Source: an uncultured Prevotellaceae bacterium
Lineage (GTDB): Bacteria > Bacteroidota > Bacteroidia > Bacteroidales > Bacteroidaceae
DNA length: 64,000 nucleotides
Direction of reading: 5' to 3'
Assembly (NCBI GenBank): GCA_902779455.1
Contig: CACZBS010000013.1
Span: 1-64,000, forward strand
A program made the translations under genes and the position numbers. A model generated the notes under the pieces. That model searched no databases. It was not told the DNA's origin and saw only the letters and a program-made list of their open reading frames with translations. Numbering within the stretch: the stretch's first letter is position 1; the number at the start of each line of letters is the position of its first letter. This document shows, in pieces, positions 25,923 through 33,425 of the stretch.

Positions 25923-26345
25923 CTACTCGCCAGCCATTAGCGTCATGAATTCCTCCAACTCATAGACCGGAATATCAGAGGCTCTGAAATCTTTCTTGTT
26001 TCTCGTTACGATACAATCCGCATCGACGGTCTTGGCTGAGAAATGCTGCAGAGCATCCTCAAAATCAGTGAAATCAGAATCAAGAGCTTCCCTTACAACA
26101 GATGCATCAACCGCTGTCGGTGTGCATACCTGACAGAGCAGGTCGATGGCCTCGAAGATGTCCTGTGGGCTCATCTTGCGTGTCTCCATAAGATAGCTGG
26201 CCGTTCCAAGAGAAAGCGATGAACAATATAAGTCAATCTGGCCGAGGTCGGCCATATTGAAGATTCGCATGACGCTGGGAAACCATGGATAGCGCTCACA
26301 AAGCAGGTCAATGACTATATTAGCATCAACAAACACGCAGCTCAT
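25923..26345 (-). CDS. PIN-domain ribonuclease toxin (VapC-like)
   Basis: A 140-residue PIN protein. Acidic residues expected for metal binding are present in VFVDANIVIDLL (Asp7), DFEDALQ and ADCIVTRNKKDF. Such toxins cleave tRNA or rRNA. The start overlaps the stop of the upstream small gene by four bases, the usual antitoxin-toxin coupling. Confidence 0.87.
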   Translation of the reverse strand: MSCVFVDANIVIDLLCERYPWFPSVMRIFNMADLGQIDLYCSSLSLGTASYLMETRKMSPQDIFEAIDLLCQVCTPTAVDASVVREALDSDFTDFEDALQHFSAKTVDADCIVTRNKKDFRASDIPVYELEEFMTLMAGE

Positions 26346-26632
26346 TTGTATTTCTCAGTTAGATATTCATGACGCAGGCGGTCGACCTCCTCGTCGGAGG
26401 CAAACCATGGATTACCTCGCTTGAAGCGCATCACCCTCGGGGTAAACACCTCAGATTCTTTTGTGCCCTTGCTGAGTGCAGGCAGCTGCTCAGATATAGC
26501 AGCGACGCCGCGGCGGGCCGGGCGGGAATGGCGGCGCAGGCTATTGACGTAGTGTGAGACGCTTTCAAGCATCTCAACGCTCATGAGGTCGAGTTCTGCC
26601 ATGATGGATGCTCTGAGTTCTACTGTTGTCAT
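26342..26632 (-). CDS. Antitoxin of the PIN-domain module
   Basis: A 96-residue charged protein starting MTTVELRASIMAELDLMS, with a basic middle (SLRRHSRPARRG) and a C-terminus rich in Arg/Glu that probably wraps the toxin. No strong family match by eye. Identity rests on size and the ATGA overlap with the PIN gene. Start chosen at 26632, close behind a TATATTTG box at 26666-26659. Confidence 0.72.
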   Translation of the reverse strand: MTTVELRASIMAELDLMSVEMLESVSHYVNSLRRHSRPARRGVAAISEQLPALSKGTKESEVFTPRVMRFKRGNPWFASDEEVDRLRHEYLTEKYK

Positions 26633-26658
26633 AACATGATGAGTTTGGTATTTCGGTG

Positions 26659-26666
26659 CAAATATA
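26659..26666 (-). promoter_or_regulatory. -7 box of the PIN toxin-antitoxin operon
   Basis: TATATTTG on the minus strand, 27 bases before the antitoxin ATG. Confidence 0.5.
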
Positions 26667-26802
26667 CAAATTATTCCGCAATTTCGTATCACTTTTGCTA
26701 AAAAAAATGACGACTAATAGGGGAAACTGGGCCGCAAGATGATTGCCGCTTAGCCCATAAATATCGTGAAATATCTTTACACTACGACCCCGTCCCGACC
26801 GG

Positions 26803-26965
26803 GAAGCGGCCCTTCTCGGCCAGAGAAGCGCCGCTTCTCGCATCAAAAAGCACCGCTTCTCGCATCGAAAAGTACCGCTTCTTTTCCCACCATCTGCAAA
26901 ACCACTGATTATCAACCACTTCCATTTTTACAACAAACTACTCAGAATTTTCTTTACAAATCATC
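26803..26965 (+). repeat. Double-hairpin element (GAAGCGGCACTT family), copy 2
   Basis: Hairpin gaagcggcccttctc/gagaagcgccgcttc (26803-26837) is followed by repeats of tcgcatcaaaaagcaccgct type, then the conserved flank CTGATTATCAACCACTT (26905-26921) and TTTACAAA (near 26953). It lies in the 987-base gene-free stretch between the PIN module and nnr. Confidence 0.72.
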
Positions 26966-27001
26966 CACCTTCATCGCCACCTGTAATGCCCCCGAATGAC
27001 T

Positions 27002-27243
27002 CATGTAATCTCTCATTCATATTATATGATTCAAGTTTCGCTTGTACTAATTATCTGATAATGAGTGTCACTTCGTGACAGAAATCTAGCGAATCTTTTC
27101 AAATCTTCCAAAGCAGATTTGTTTGATTTGTTCAGATTTGAAGAATTTCTCGCCGTAGGCGACTAAAAATCAAGGTTTTTCGCATGCTTGCGAAAGTTGA
27201 GTTATATGAAATGATTACATGGCCCATTCATGAAGATTACATG
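27002..27243. repeat. Structured 240-base element with CATGTAATC ends
   Basis: The left end catgtaatct and right end agattacatg are inverted; gattacatg also occurs at 27213. Inside are four short hairpins: tgtca-cttcg-tgaca, caaatct-N8-agatttg, tcgcc-gta-ggcga and ttcgcatgcttgcgaa. No reading frame of note. Looks like a miniature mobile or palindromic element. Confidence 0.5.
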
Positions 27244-27284
27244 TAGCGTCGCAGACAAATAAAAACAGGGATAAGATTTTTTAT

Positions 27285-27500
27285 TTGAAAACAATTTTTT
27301 TGGGGAAAACAATTAGAAAGAATGAGAAAAAAATACCAGTCAACAATGAGAACAAAATATTATGAAAAATAATATTGTAAGAAAAAAATTATTATTTGTT
27401 ATTCTTGGCAGCAATTCTTTCTAATTCTTTCTAATTGTTTTCCCCCAAAAAATTGCTTTCCAAAAAAAATTGTTTTCCCCCAAAAAAGACGGCGGCCAAA
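27285..27500. repeat. AT-rich inverted word repeats
   Basis: Words gaaaacaattttttt, ggggaaaacaattagaaaga on the left are mirrored by tctttctaattgttttcccc on the right. caacaatgagaa and attcttgg..aatt are shared with the 21.6-21.8-kb region. Confidence 0.6.
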
Positions 27501-27603
27501 TTTTTTTCACGGTTTTCTTTCCGAACATCCGGCGGACAAGAAGAAAAATAGGTTGTCGGAAATTTTCTTTAGCAAAAGTCAGCGCCGTTTGAAAGTTTTT
27601 TTG

Positions 27604-27611
27604 TACTTTTG
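27604..27611 (+). promoter_or_regulatory. -7 box of nnr
   Basis: TACTTTTG only nine bases before the ATG, implying a nearly leaderless mRNA. Confidence 0.5.
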
Positions 27612-27619
27612 CAGACGCT

Positions 27620-29137
27620 ATGAAGATATTCAACAGCGCCCAGACACGTGAGCTGGACAAATATACGATAGAGCATGAGCCCATCCGCTCGGCCGACCTC
27701 ATGGAGCGGGCCGCACGCGCACTGGTCAGGACCATCGCACAGCGGTGGGACCGCGACGTGCCCGTCGTCGTCTTTGCCGGACCGGGCAACAACGGGGGCG
27801 ACGCGCTGGCCGTCAGCCGCCTGCTGCAGGAGAAGGGCTACACGGTAGCGACCTACCTCTTCAACATCACGGGGAGCCTGTCGGCCGACTGCGCTGAGAT
27901 GCGCAAACGGCTGACGGACCGCAAGAACCACCAGATGACGGAGGTGACGCAGGAGTTCGACCCGCCCCACCTGGACGAGGCGACGCTGGTCGTCGACGGT
28001 CTGTTCGGCTCGGGCCTGAACAAACCGCTGGCGGGGGGCTTCGCCTCGCTGGTGAAGTATATCAACGCATCGGGGGCCCAGGTGGTCAGCATCGACCTGC
28101 CGTCGGGCCTGATGAGCGAGGACAACACGTATAACGTCCGGGCCAACATCATCCGCGCCCGCCTGACGCTGACCTTCCAGCAGCTGAAACTCAGCTTCCT
28201 CTTCGCCGAGAACCAGCAGTTCACGGGCGAGGTGGAGGTGCTTGACATTGGTCTCAGCCCCGACGCCATCGACAAGATGGACGCGCAGTGGACCATCACC
28301 GAGGCCGACGAGATCAGCGCCATGCTAAGGCCGCGCGACCCCTTCGCCCACAAGGGCACCATGGGCCACGCCCTCATCGTCAGCGGCAGCTACGGCATGG
28401 CGGGCGCCGCCGTCCTCGCCACGAGGGCCTGTCTGAGGGCAGGGGCGGGCAAGGTGACGGTGCACACGCCGAAGCGCAACGCCGCCATCCTGCAGTCGCT
28501 GGCTCCTGAGGCGGTGCTCCATCTGGACCGCGAGGAGACGATCTTCTCTGAGCCCGTGCCGACGGACGACTTCCAGGCACTGGCCATAGGTCCCGGACTG
28601 GGCACGACGGAGCAGACGGCCATCGCCATGATCGCCCAGCTGCGGCGCGCACAGTGTCCGGCCGTGGCCGACGCTGACGCGCTGAACATCCTGGCGGCTA
28701 AGCATGCCTGGATGCAGCAGCTGCCCAAGGGCATCATCCTCACGCCTCATGCCAAGGAGCTCGACCGCATGGAGGGCCTCTGCGTCGATTCCTACGAACG
28801 GCTGACGAAGGCGCGCCGGCTGGCGGAGCGGCTGCAGGGCTATGTCGTCCTGAAGGGCCGCTATACGGCCATCTGCATGCCCGACGGCCACGTGGCTTTC
28901 AACCCCACAGGCAACGCCGGCATGGCCACGGCTGGCAGCGGCGACGTGCTGACGGGCATCATCTGCGGCCTGCTGGCCCGCGGCTACCAACAGCGCGAGG
29001 CTTGCATCCTGGGCACCTATCTGCACGGGCTGGCCGGCGACCTGGCTGCCCAAGACTTGGGGCAGGAGAGCCTCATCGCCTCTGACCTGATACAGTATCT
29101 GCCGAAGGCGTTTCTTAAAGTGAAGAGTGAAAAGTGA
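27620..29137 (+). CDS. nnr: Bifunctional NAD(P)H-hydrate epimerase/dehydratase
   Basis: A 505-residue metabolite-repair enzyme that restores damaged NADHX/NADPHX. The N-terminal YjeF epimerase domain (about 1-215; VVVFAGPGNNGGDALAVSR) interconverts R and S forms. The C-terminal ribokinase-like dehydratase (about 225-500; GNAGMATAGSGDVLTGIICG) uses ADP. The full two-domain form matches the usual length. The last five residues VKSEK and the stop are encoded by a 7-base tandem repeat. Confidence 0.95.
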   Translation: MKIFNSAQTRELDKYTIEHEPIRSADLMERAARALVRTIAQRWDRDVPVVVFAGPGNNGGDALAVSRLLQEKGYTVATYLFNITGSLSADCAEMRKRLTDRKNHQMTEVTQEFDPPHLDEATLVVDGLFGSGLNKPLAGGFASLVKYINASGAQVVSIDLPSGLMSEDNTYNVRANIIRARLTLTFQQLKLSFLFAENQQFTGEVEVLDIGLSPDAIDKMDAQWTITEADEISAMLRPRDPFAHKGTMGHALIVSGSYGMAGAAVLATRACLRAGAGKVTVHTPKRNAAILQSLAPEAVLHLDREETIFSEPVPTDDFQALAIGPGLGTTEQTAIAMIAQLRRAQCPAVADADALNILAAKHAWMQQLPKGIILTPHAKELDRMEGLCVDSYERLTKARRLAERLQGYVVLKGRYTAICMPDGHVAFNPTGNAGMATAGSGDVLTGIICGLLARGYQQREACILGTYLHGLAGDLAAQDLGQESLIASDLIQYLPKAFLKVKSEK

Positions 29138-29175
29138 AAAGTGAAAAGTGAAAAGTGAAGAGTGAAGAGTGAAGA
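29120..29175 (+). repeat. Eight 7-base words across the nnr stop codon
   Basis: GTGAAGA, four GTGAAAA and three GTGAAGA in perfect tandem. The nnr TGA stop is part of the third word. There is no inverted arm here. Confidence 0.9.
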
Positions 29176-29203
29176 ATTTGCTTCCGCTAAATAATAGACT
29201 GAA

Positions 29204-30304
29204 ATGAATATACGAAGATTTTATTTGGCTGGCTGCCTGATGATGGCCGCCATCGGTGCGACGGCTCAGACACAGCTGGCGCAGTATAAGCCGGGCGCTA
29301 CGAGCGAGGGCGCCGTCTACTTCCTGCCCAAGACGGCCGTGCGCATCAGCGTGCTGACAGAGAAGACGACCTACACGCCCGGCGACTTCTCGCGCTACGC
29401 ACAGAAATATCTGCGGCTGAGCGACGTCGCTCAGGAGCCGTCAGTCAGCCACCGCGTGCTCAGCATCACGCAGCAGGCCATCGCCGTGGCCGACACGACG
29501 AAGGGCTATGCCCTGAAGTTCAACCCCAAGACGGCAGCCGTCAACGTGCGACTCGCTGACGACGGCCGGCTGCTGGCCATCAACACGCCGGCAGAAGCCC
29601 TGGACGCTGACGACGCCGACGCTCCCGTCCAGTTCTCTGCGGCAGTGCCGCAGAGCCTCCCCGACCCGCGCCGCTACCTGACCGAGGAGATCCTGGCCGC
29701 TGGCAGCACGGCGAAGATGGCGGAGCTGACGGCACGCGAGATCTATGACCTGCGCGAGAACCGCTCGCTGCTCATCAAGGGCCAGGCCGACTTCATGCCG
29801 AAGGACGGCCAGCAGCTGCGACTCATGCTGCAGCAGCTCGACGAGCAGGACCGCGCACTGACGTCGCTCTTTGCCGGCACGACCCTTCGTGACACGACGG
29901 AGCAGGTGATCATCGTCACGCCCGACACGCCCTGCGACCGCCAGCTGCTCTTCCGCCTGTCGCAGATCTACGGGCTGGTGGATGCCGACGACCTGTCGGG
30001 CACACCTTATTATATTACTGTGGAGGACCTCAAGACGGTGCCCCCGACGGATGAGGAGGCCGCCCGCCAGCAGAAGAAGAAGCAATACGAGGCTGGCGTC
30101 TACGTCAACGTCCCGGGCCGCATGCGCGTCACCATCTTCCAGGGCATCGACCAGCTGCAGCAGGCCGAGCATCCCGCACCGCAGTTCGGCAACGTCGAGC
30201 TCCTCAGCGGCGCCCTCTTCAACAACCGCTTCACCACCCGCCTGCGCCTCAACGCCCTGACCGGCGCCGTCGAGACGCTCGACGCCGAACAGCCGAAGAA
30301 ATAA
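29204..30304 (+). CDS. Secreted DUF4831-like protein
   Basis: A 366-residue protein with signal peptide 1-21 (LAGCLMMAAIGATAQ). The rest resembles the Bacteroidetes-specific DUF4831 family: GAVYFLPKTAVRISVLTEKT near the N-terminus, TAREIYDLRENRSLLIKGQ near residue 180, and GVYVNVPGRMRVTIFQG near 300. It is conserved but of unknown function; no enzymatic motif is seen. It follows nnr by 66 bases, largely word repeat, and may be cotranscribed. Confidence 0.82.
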   Translation: MNIRRFYLAGCLMMAAIGATAQTQLAQYKPGATSEGAVYFLPKTAVRISVLTEKTTYTPGDFSRYAQKYLRLSDVAQEPSVSHRVLSITQQAIAVADTTKGYALKFNPKTAAVNVRLADDGRLLAINTPAEALDADDADAPVQFSAAVPQSLPDPRRYLTEEILAAGSTAKMAELTAREIYDLRENRSLLIKGQADFMPKDGQQLRLMLQQLDEQDRALTSLFAGTTLRDTTEQVIIVTPDTPCDRQLLFRLSQIYGLVDADDLSGTPYYITVEDLKTVPPTDEEAARQQKKKQYEAGVYVNVPGRMRVTIFQGIDQLQQAEHPAPQFGNVELLSGALFNNRFTTRLRLNALTGAVETLDAEQPKK

Positions 30305-30308
30305 TTTT

Positions 30309-30452
30309 TCGTTCTCTCGTTATTTCGGAATCCCGGAATCTCGATATCTCGATATAACGAAATAACGATATTTCGAAATAACGAAATCTCGAAATAACGT
30401 TATAACGAAATCCCGAAATAACGAAATCTCGAAATAACGTTATAACGAAATA
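30309..30452 (+). repeat. 8-base GAAATAAC/GAAATCTC word repeat after DUF4831 gene
   Basis: Words gaaataac, gaaatctc, gttataac and gaaatccc are arranged in tandem, mirrored by cgttatttcgg at the left end. A 26-base stretch is the exact reverse complement of part of the 34.7-kb repeat. Confidence 0.85.
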
Positions 30453-30459
30453 GCAATAA

Positions 30460-30487
30460 AAAAAAGGGGCCTCGCAGCCCCTTTTTT
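30460..30487. terminator. Bidirectional terminator between convergent genes
   Basis: Stem ggggc/gcccc extended by A6/T6, loop ctcgca; T runs on both strands serve the DUF4831 gene and fba. Confidence 0.85.
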
Positions 30488-30491
30488 ATTA

Positions 30492-31502
30492 TTAATCCAG
30501 ATTAGCCAGCTTATTGTCCGAGCCGAGCACGTCAAGGATCTTGTGCTTGTACATCTTCTCCATCTCGTCACGAGCGGGACCGCAGTACTTGCGGGGGTCG
30601 AACTCACCGGGTTTGTCATGCAGCACGCGGCGCACAGCAGCGGTAAAGGCCAGACGCGAGTCAGAGTCGATGTTGATCTTGCAGACGGCGCTCTTCGCAG
30701 CCTTGCGCAGCTGCTCCTCGGGAATACCGATAGCATCGGGCAGCTTGCCGCCGAGCGAGTTGATCTCGTCGACATACTCCTGGGGAACGGAGCTGGAGCC
30801 ATGGAGCACGATGGGGAATCCGGGCAGCTTCTCCATCACGGCGTCGAGCACGTCGAAGGCGAGGGGAGGCGGCACGAGCTTGCCCGTCTTCGGGTCGCGG
30901 GTGCACTGCTCGGGAGTGAACTTATAGGCACCGTGGCTGGTACCGATCGAGATAGCCAGCGAGTCGCAACCGGTGCGGGTAGCGAAGTCGATGACCTCCT
31001 CGGGCTTCGTATAGTGGCTGACGGCGCTCGACACCTCGTCCTCAACGCCGGCGAGCACGCCGAGCTCTGCCTCGACGGTCACGTCGAACTGGTGAGCATA
31101 GTCGACGACCTTCTTCGTCAGGGCGATGTTCTCCTCATAGGGCAGGGCCGAAGCGTCGATCATGACGCTCGAGAAACCGCTGTCGACGCAGCTCTTGCAG
31201 AGCTCGAAGCTGTCACCGTGGTCGAGGTGCAGCACGATCTCGGGGTGCTTGCAGCCCAGCTCCTTGGCATACTCGACGGCACCCTGAGCCATGTAGCGCA
31301 GCAGCGTGGCGTTGGCATAGTTGCGGGCGCCCTTCGACACCTGCAGGATGACGGGGCTCTTCAGGTCGCTGGAGGCCTTGATGATGGCCTGCATCTGCTC
31401 CATGTTGTTGAAGTTGAAGGCGGGAATGGCGTAGCCGCCGTTGATGGCACGTGCGAACATATCACGGGTGTTCACAAGGCCCAAATCTTTGTAACTTACC
31501 AT
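30492..31502 (-). CDS. fba: Class II fructose-bisphosphate aldolase
   Basis: A 336-residue zinc-dependent aldolase of glycolysis/gluconeogenesis. Zinc ligands lie in HLDHGD (about 92-97), TVEAELGVLAG and SIGTSHGAYKF; VLHGSSSVPQEYV near 258-270 binds phosphate. Full length for the family. Promoter box TAACTTTG at 31566-31559. Single-gene transcript ending at the bidirectional terminator. Confidence 0.96.
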   Translation of the reverse strand: MVSYKDLGLVNTRDMFARAINGGYAIPAFNFNNMEQMQAIIKASSDLKSPVILQVSKGARNYANATLLRYMAQGAVEYAKELGCKHPEIVLHLDHGDSFELCKSCVDSGFSSVMIDASALPYEENIALTKKVVDYAHQFDVTVEAELGVLAGVEDEVSSAVSHYTKPEEVIDFATRTGCDSLAISIGTSHGAYKFTPEQCTRDPKTGKLVPPPLAFDVLDAVMEKLPGFPIVLHGSSSVPQEYVDEINSLGGKLPDAIGIPEEQLRKAAKSAVCKINIDSDSRLAFTAAVRRVLHDKPGEFDPRKYCGPARDEMEKMYKHKILDVLGSDNKLANLD

Positions 31503-31558
31503 AATACTTGAATACTTAGATATTTAATAAAACGTACTTGTTCTGTCGTTTCAGACTG

Positions 31559-31566
31559 CAAAGTTA
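31559..31566 (-). promoter_or_regulatory. -7 box of fba
   Basis: TAACTTTG on the minus strand, 57 bases upstream of the ATG. Confidence 0.55.
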
Positions 31567-31690
31567 CGAAATAAATACGAGAATGAGCCCCTCGGCGGGC
31601 AAATTATTTCGCGTTTTTACGGAATTTAAGCATTTGCACATCAAGGGTGTAGGCCGTCGGGGCCGAAAATGTCAGGTGCAGTTGACAAAA

Positions 31691-32404
31691 TCAGGTCAGC
31701 GTGTGCTGCTCGATATAGTTCATCACGTCGTCCTTATAGTTGTCGGAGATGGGGATGTAGAGCTCGGGGCCCATGACGAGGCGCAGGCGGTCGACGCTGC
31801 TCACCTTGGGCATGTGGACGATGTAGCTGCGGTGGGTGCGCATGAACTCCGGCCGCGGCAGATAGTCCTCGAGGCGCTTCATCGACATGAGCGACATGAC
31901 GCGCTCGCCCGACGTCAGATAGAAGCGCACGTAGTCCTTCAGCCCCTCGATGAAGAGGATGGAGTCGAGCGCGATGCGCTGCAGCTTGTAGTCGCTCTTG
32001 ACGAAGAGGTAACGGTCGCGCTCGTAGGTCTGCTGCTTCTGCACGACGGAGAACCAGTCGAGGGCCTTGTCGGTGGCCTGCAGGAAGTCCTGATAGCTGA
32101 CGGGTTTGAGCAGATAGTCGAGGGCGTTCACCTTGAAGCCCTCGACGGCATACTGCGGGAAGGCGGTGGTGAAGATGACCTTCGTGTCGTGCGGCAGGAT
32201 CTTGGCAAACTCGATGCCGCTGAGCTCAGGCATCTGTATGTCGAGCAGGAGGAGCTGCACGGGGTGTTCGCGCAGGTCGCGCATGGCGGTGACGGCACTG
32301 TTGTAGGTGCCGGTCAGGTTGAGGTAAGGGGTCTTCTTGGCGTAGCTCTCCAGCAGTCCGGCGGCCAGAGGCTCATCGTCGATGATGGCACAGGTGAGGA
32401 TCAT
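31691..32404 (-). CDS. LytTR-type response regulator
   Basis: A 237-residue regulator: receiver domain (about 1-118) with phospho-acceptor Asp55 in LLLLDIQMP and Lys100 in LLKP, then a LytTR DNA-binding domain (about 135-235; DSILFIEGLKDYVRFYL, MRTHRSYIVHM). The start at 32404 gives the standard MILTCAIIDDEP beginning; its ATG overlaps what was probably the original TGA of the kinase gene. Last gene of the efflux operon; likely regulates it. Confidence 0.92.
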   Translation of the reverse strand: MILTCAIIDDEPLAAGLLESYAKKTPYLNLTGTYNSAVTAMRDLREHPVQLLLLDIQMPELSGIEFAKILPHDTKVIFTTAFPQYAVEGFKVNALDYLLKPVSYQDFLQATDKALDWFSVVQKQQTYERDRYLFVKSDYKLQRIALDSILFIEGLKDYVRFYLTSGERVMSLMSMKRLEDYLPRPEFMRTHRSYIVHMPKVSSVDRLRLVMGPELYIPISDNYKDDVMNYIEQHTLT

Positions 32405-33425
32405 AACGTTTGGATTTCGAGTGTGGAACAATAGGTGTGGCCGTCCTTGCCGCACCTTTCTGCCAGGCGTAGCGGCCGGGATAAGCCAGGTCGAGACGCC
32501 GCTGCACCTGCTGCAGGCCGATGCCGTGGCCGCTGCGGTCGTCGGGCGTCTTCGGATAATTAGAGTTCTCAATGCTGCAGACGACACGACTGCCGTCGGC
32601 CACAAAGTTGATGTGGACGAAGCTGGGCTCGGTGGGGCTGATGCCATGCTTGAAGGCATTCTCGACGAGCGAGATAAAGATAAGGGGGGCCACCGTCGGG
32701 TTGGTCTTCACGCCCGTGACGTCGAAGCTGATGTCGACGGCCTCCGACAGGCGGATCTTCATCAGGCTGATGTAGTTCTCCAGGAAGGCCAGCTCGTCGC
32801 TCAGCGGCACCTCGCCCTGCTGATTGTCATAGAGCATGTGGCGCAGCAGCTTCGACAGCTGCTGGATGGCCTCCTGCGCCTTCTGGGAGTCGATGGCGGT
32901 GAGGGCGTAGATGTTGTTCAGCGTGTTGAGCAGGAAGTGGGGGTTGATCTGATTGCGCAGGTTGCGCAGCTCGGCATCGGCGTGGGCTGCCTCGGCCTTG
33001 AGGCGCGCCTCCTCAGCCTTATGCCACCGCATGGCCAGCTGGATGGTGGTGGCAATGCCGGCCGAGAGGATAAGGTTGAAGATGTTGCGCAGGATGAAGA
33101 AGGCCGACTTCCAGAAGGTGGGGTCAGGCCGGCTGGCATCGTGATGATGGATAAGGTTGAGCCATAAGTGGGCGGCGAAGCCAAAGGCGACGCACATCAC
33201 GATGTTGACCACCCAGTAATAGCGCTTCTCGCCGTGGACGAAGTAGTGGGGCGTCAGCCACAGGTAGTTGACGTAGAAGACGACCATGAGCAGCAGTGGA
33301 TAGACGCAGAACGCCATATACTGGAGCAGGCTGAAGCCCTGGCCGTGGCCGAGGAAGGTCAGAGGCGCGAGGAAGAAGATGGACCATGCTGCGAGATGCA
33401 GCAGTATCATTTTTTGCTTATTCAT
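32373..33425 (-). CDS. LytS-like sensor histidine kinase, probable C-terminal frameshift
   Basis: A 350-residue kinase with four N-terminal membrane helices (about 8-130), then the His_kinase domain with phospho-acceptor His163 in NQINPHFLLN and an ATPase region (LIFISLVENAFKHG, GHGIGLQQVQRR). After about residue 324 the frame gives an atypical tail. One base shift near 32452-32464 would instead give CGKDGHTYCSTLEIQTL ending at TGA 32401, a typical family end overlapping the regulator start by four bases. So a one-base loss (or sequence error) is likely. The ATP-binding core is upstream of the change, so activity may survive. Confidence 0.85.
   Translation of the reverse strand: MNKQKMILLHLAAWSIFFLAPLTFLGHGQGFSLLQYMAFCVYPLLLMVVFYVNYLWLTPHYFVHGEKRYYWVVNIVMCVAFGFAAHLWLNLIHHHDASRPDPTFWKSAFFILRNIFNLILSAGIATTIQLAMRWHKAEEARLKAEAAHADAELRNLRNQINPHFLLNTLNNIYALTAIDSQKAQEAIQQLSKLLRHMLYDNQQGEVPLSDELAFLENYISLMKIRLSEAVDISFDVTGVKTNPTVAPLIFISLVENAFKHGISPTEPSFVHINFVADGSRVVCSIENSNYPKTPDDRSGHGIGLQQVQRRLDLAYPGRYAWQKGAARTATPIVPHSKSKRYDPHLCHHRR

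Noticed and set aside
27002..27243. Riboswitch upstream of nnr
   Set aside because: Hairpins do not match any riboswitch class I know, and the nnr promoter lies downstream of the element with almost no leader.
27620..29137. nnr as two separate genes
   Set aside because: Epimerase and dehydratase domains are in one continuous frame, the normal bifunctional form.
31680..31690. Another GTTGTCA operator near the LytTR gene (gttgacaaaat)
   Set aside because: A single imperfect copy without 21-base partner or promoter box.
32405..32659. N-terminal extension of the LytTR regulator
   Set aside because: It would overlap the kinase ATPase domain; the receiver domain starts at MILTCAIIDDEP.
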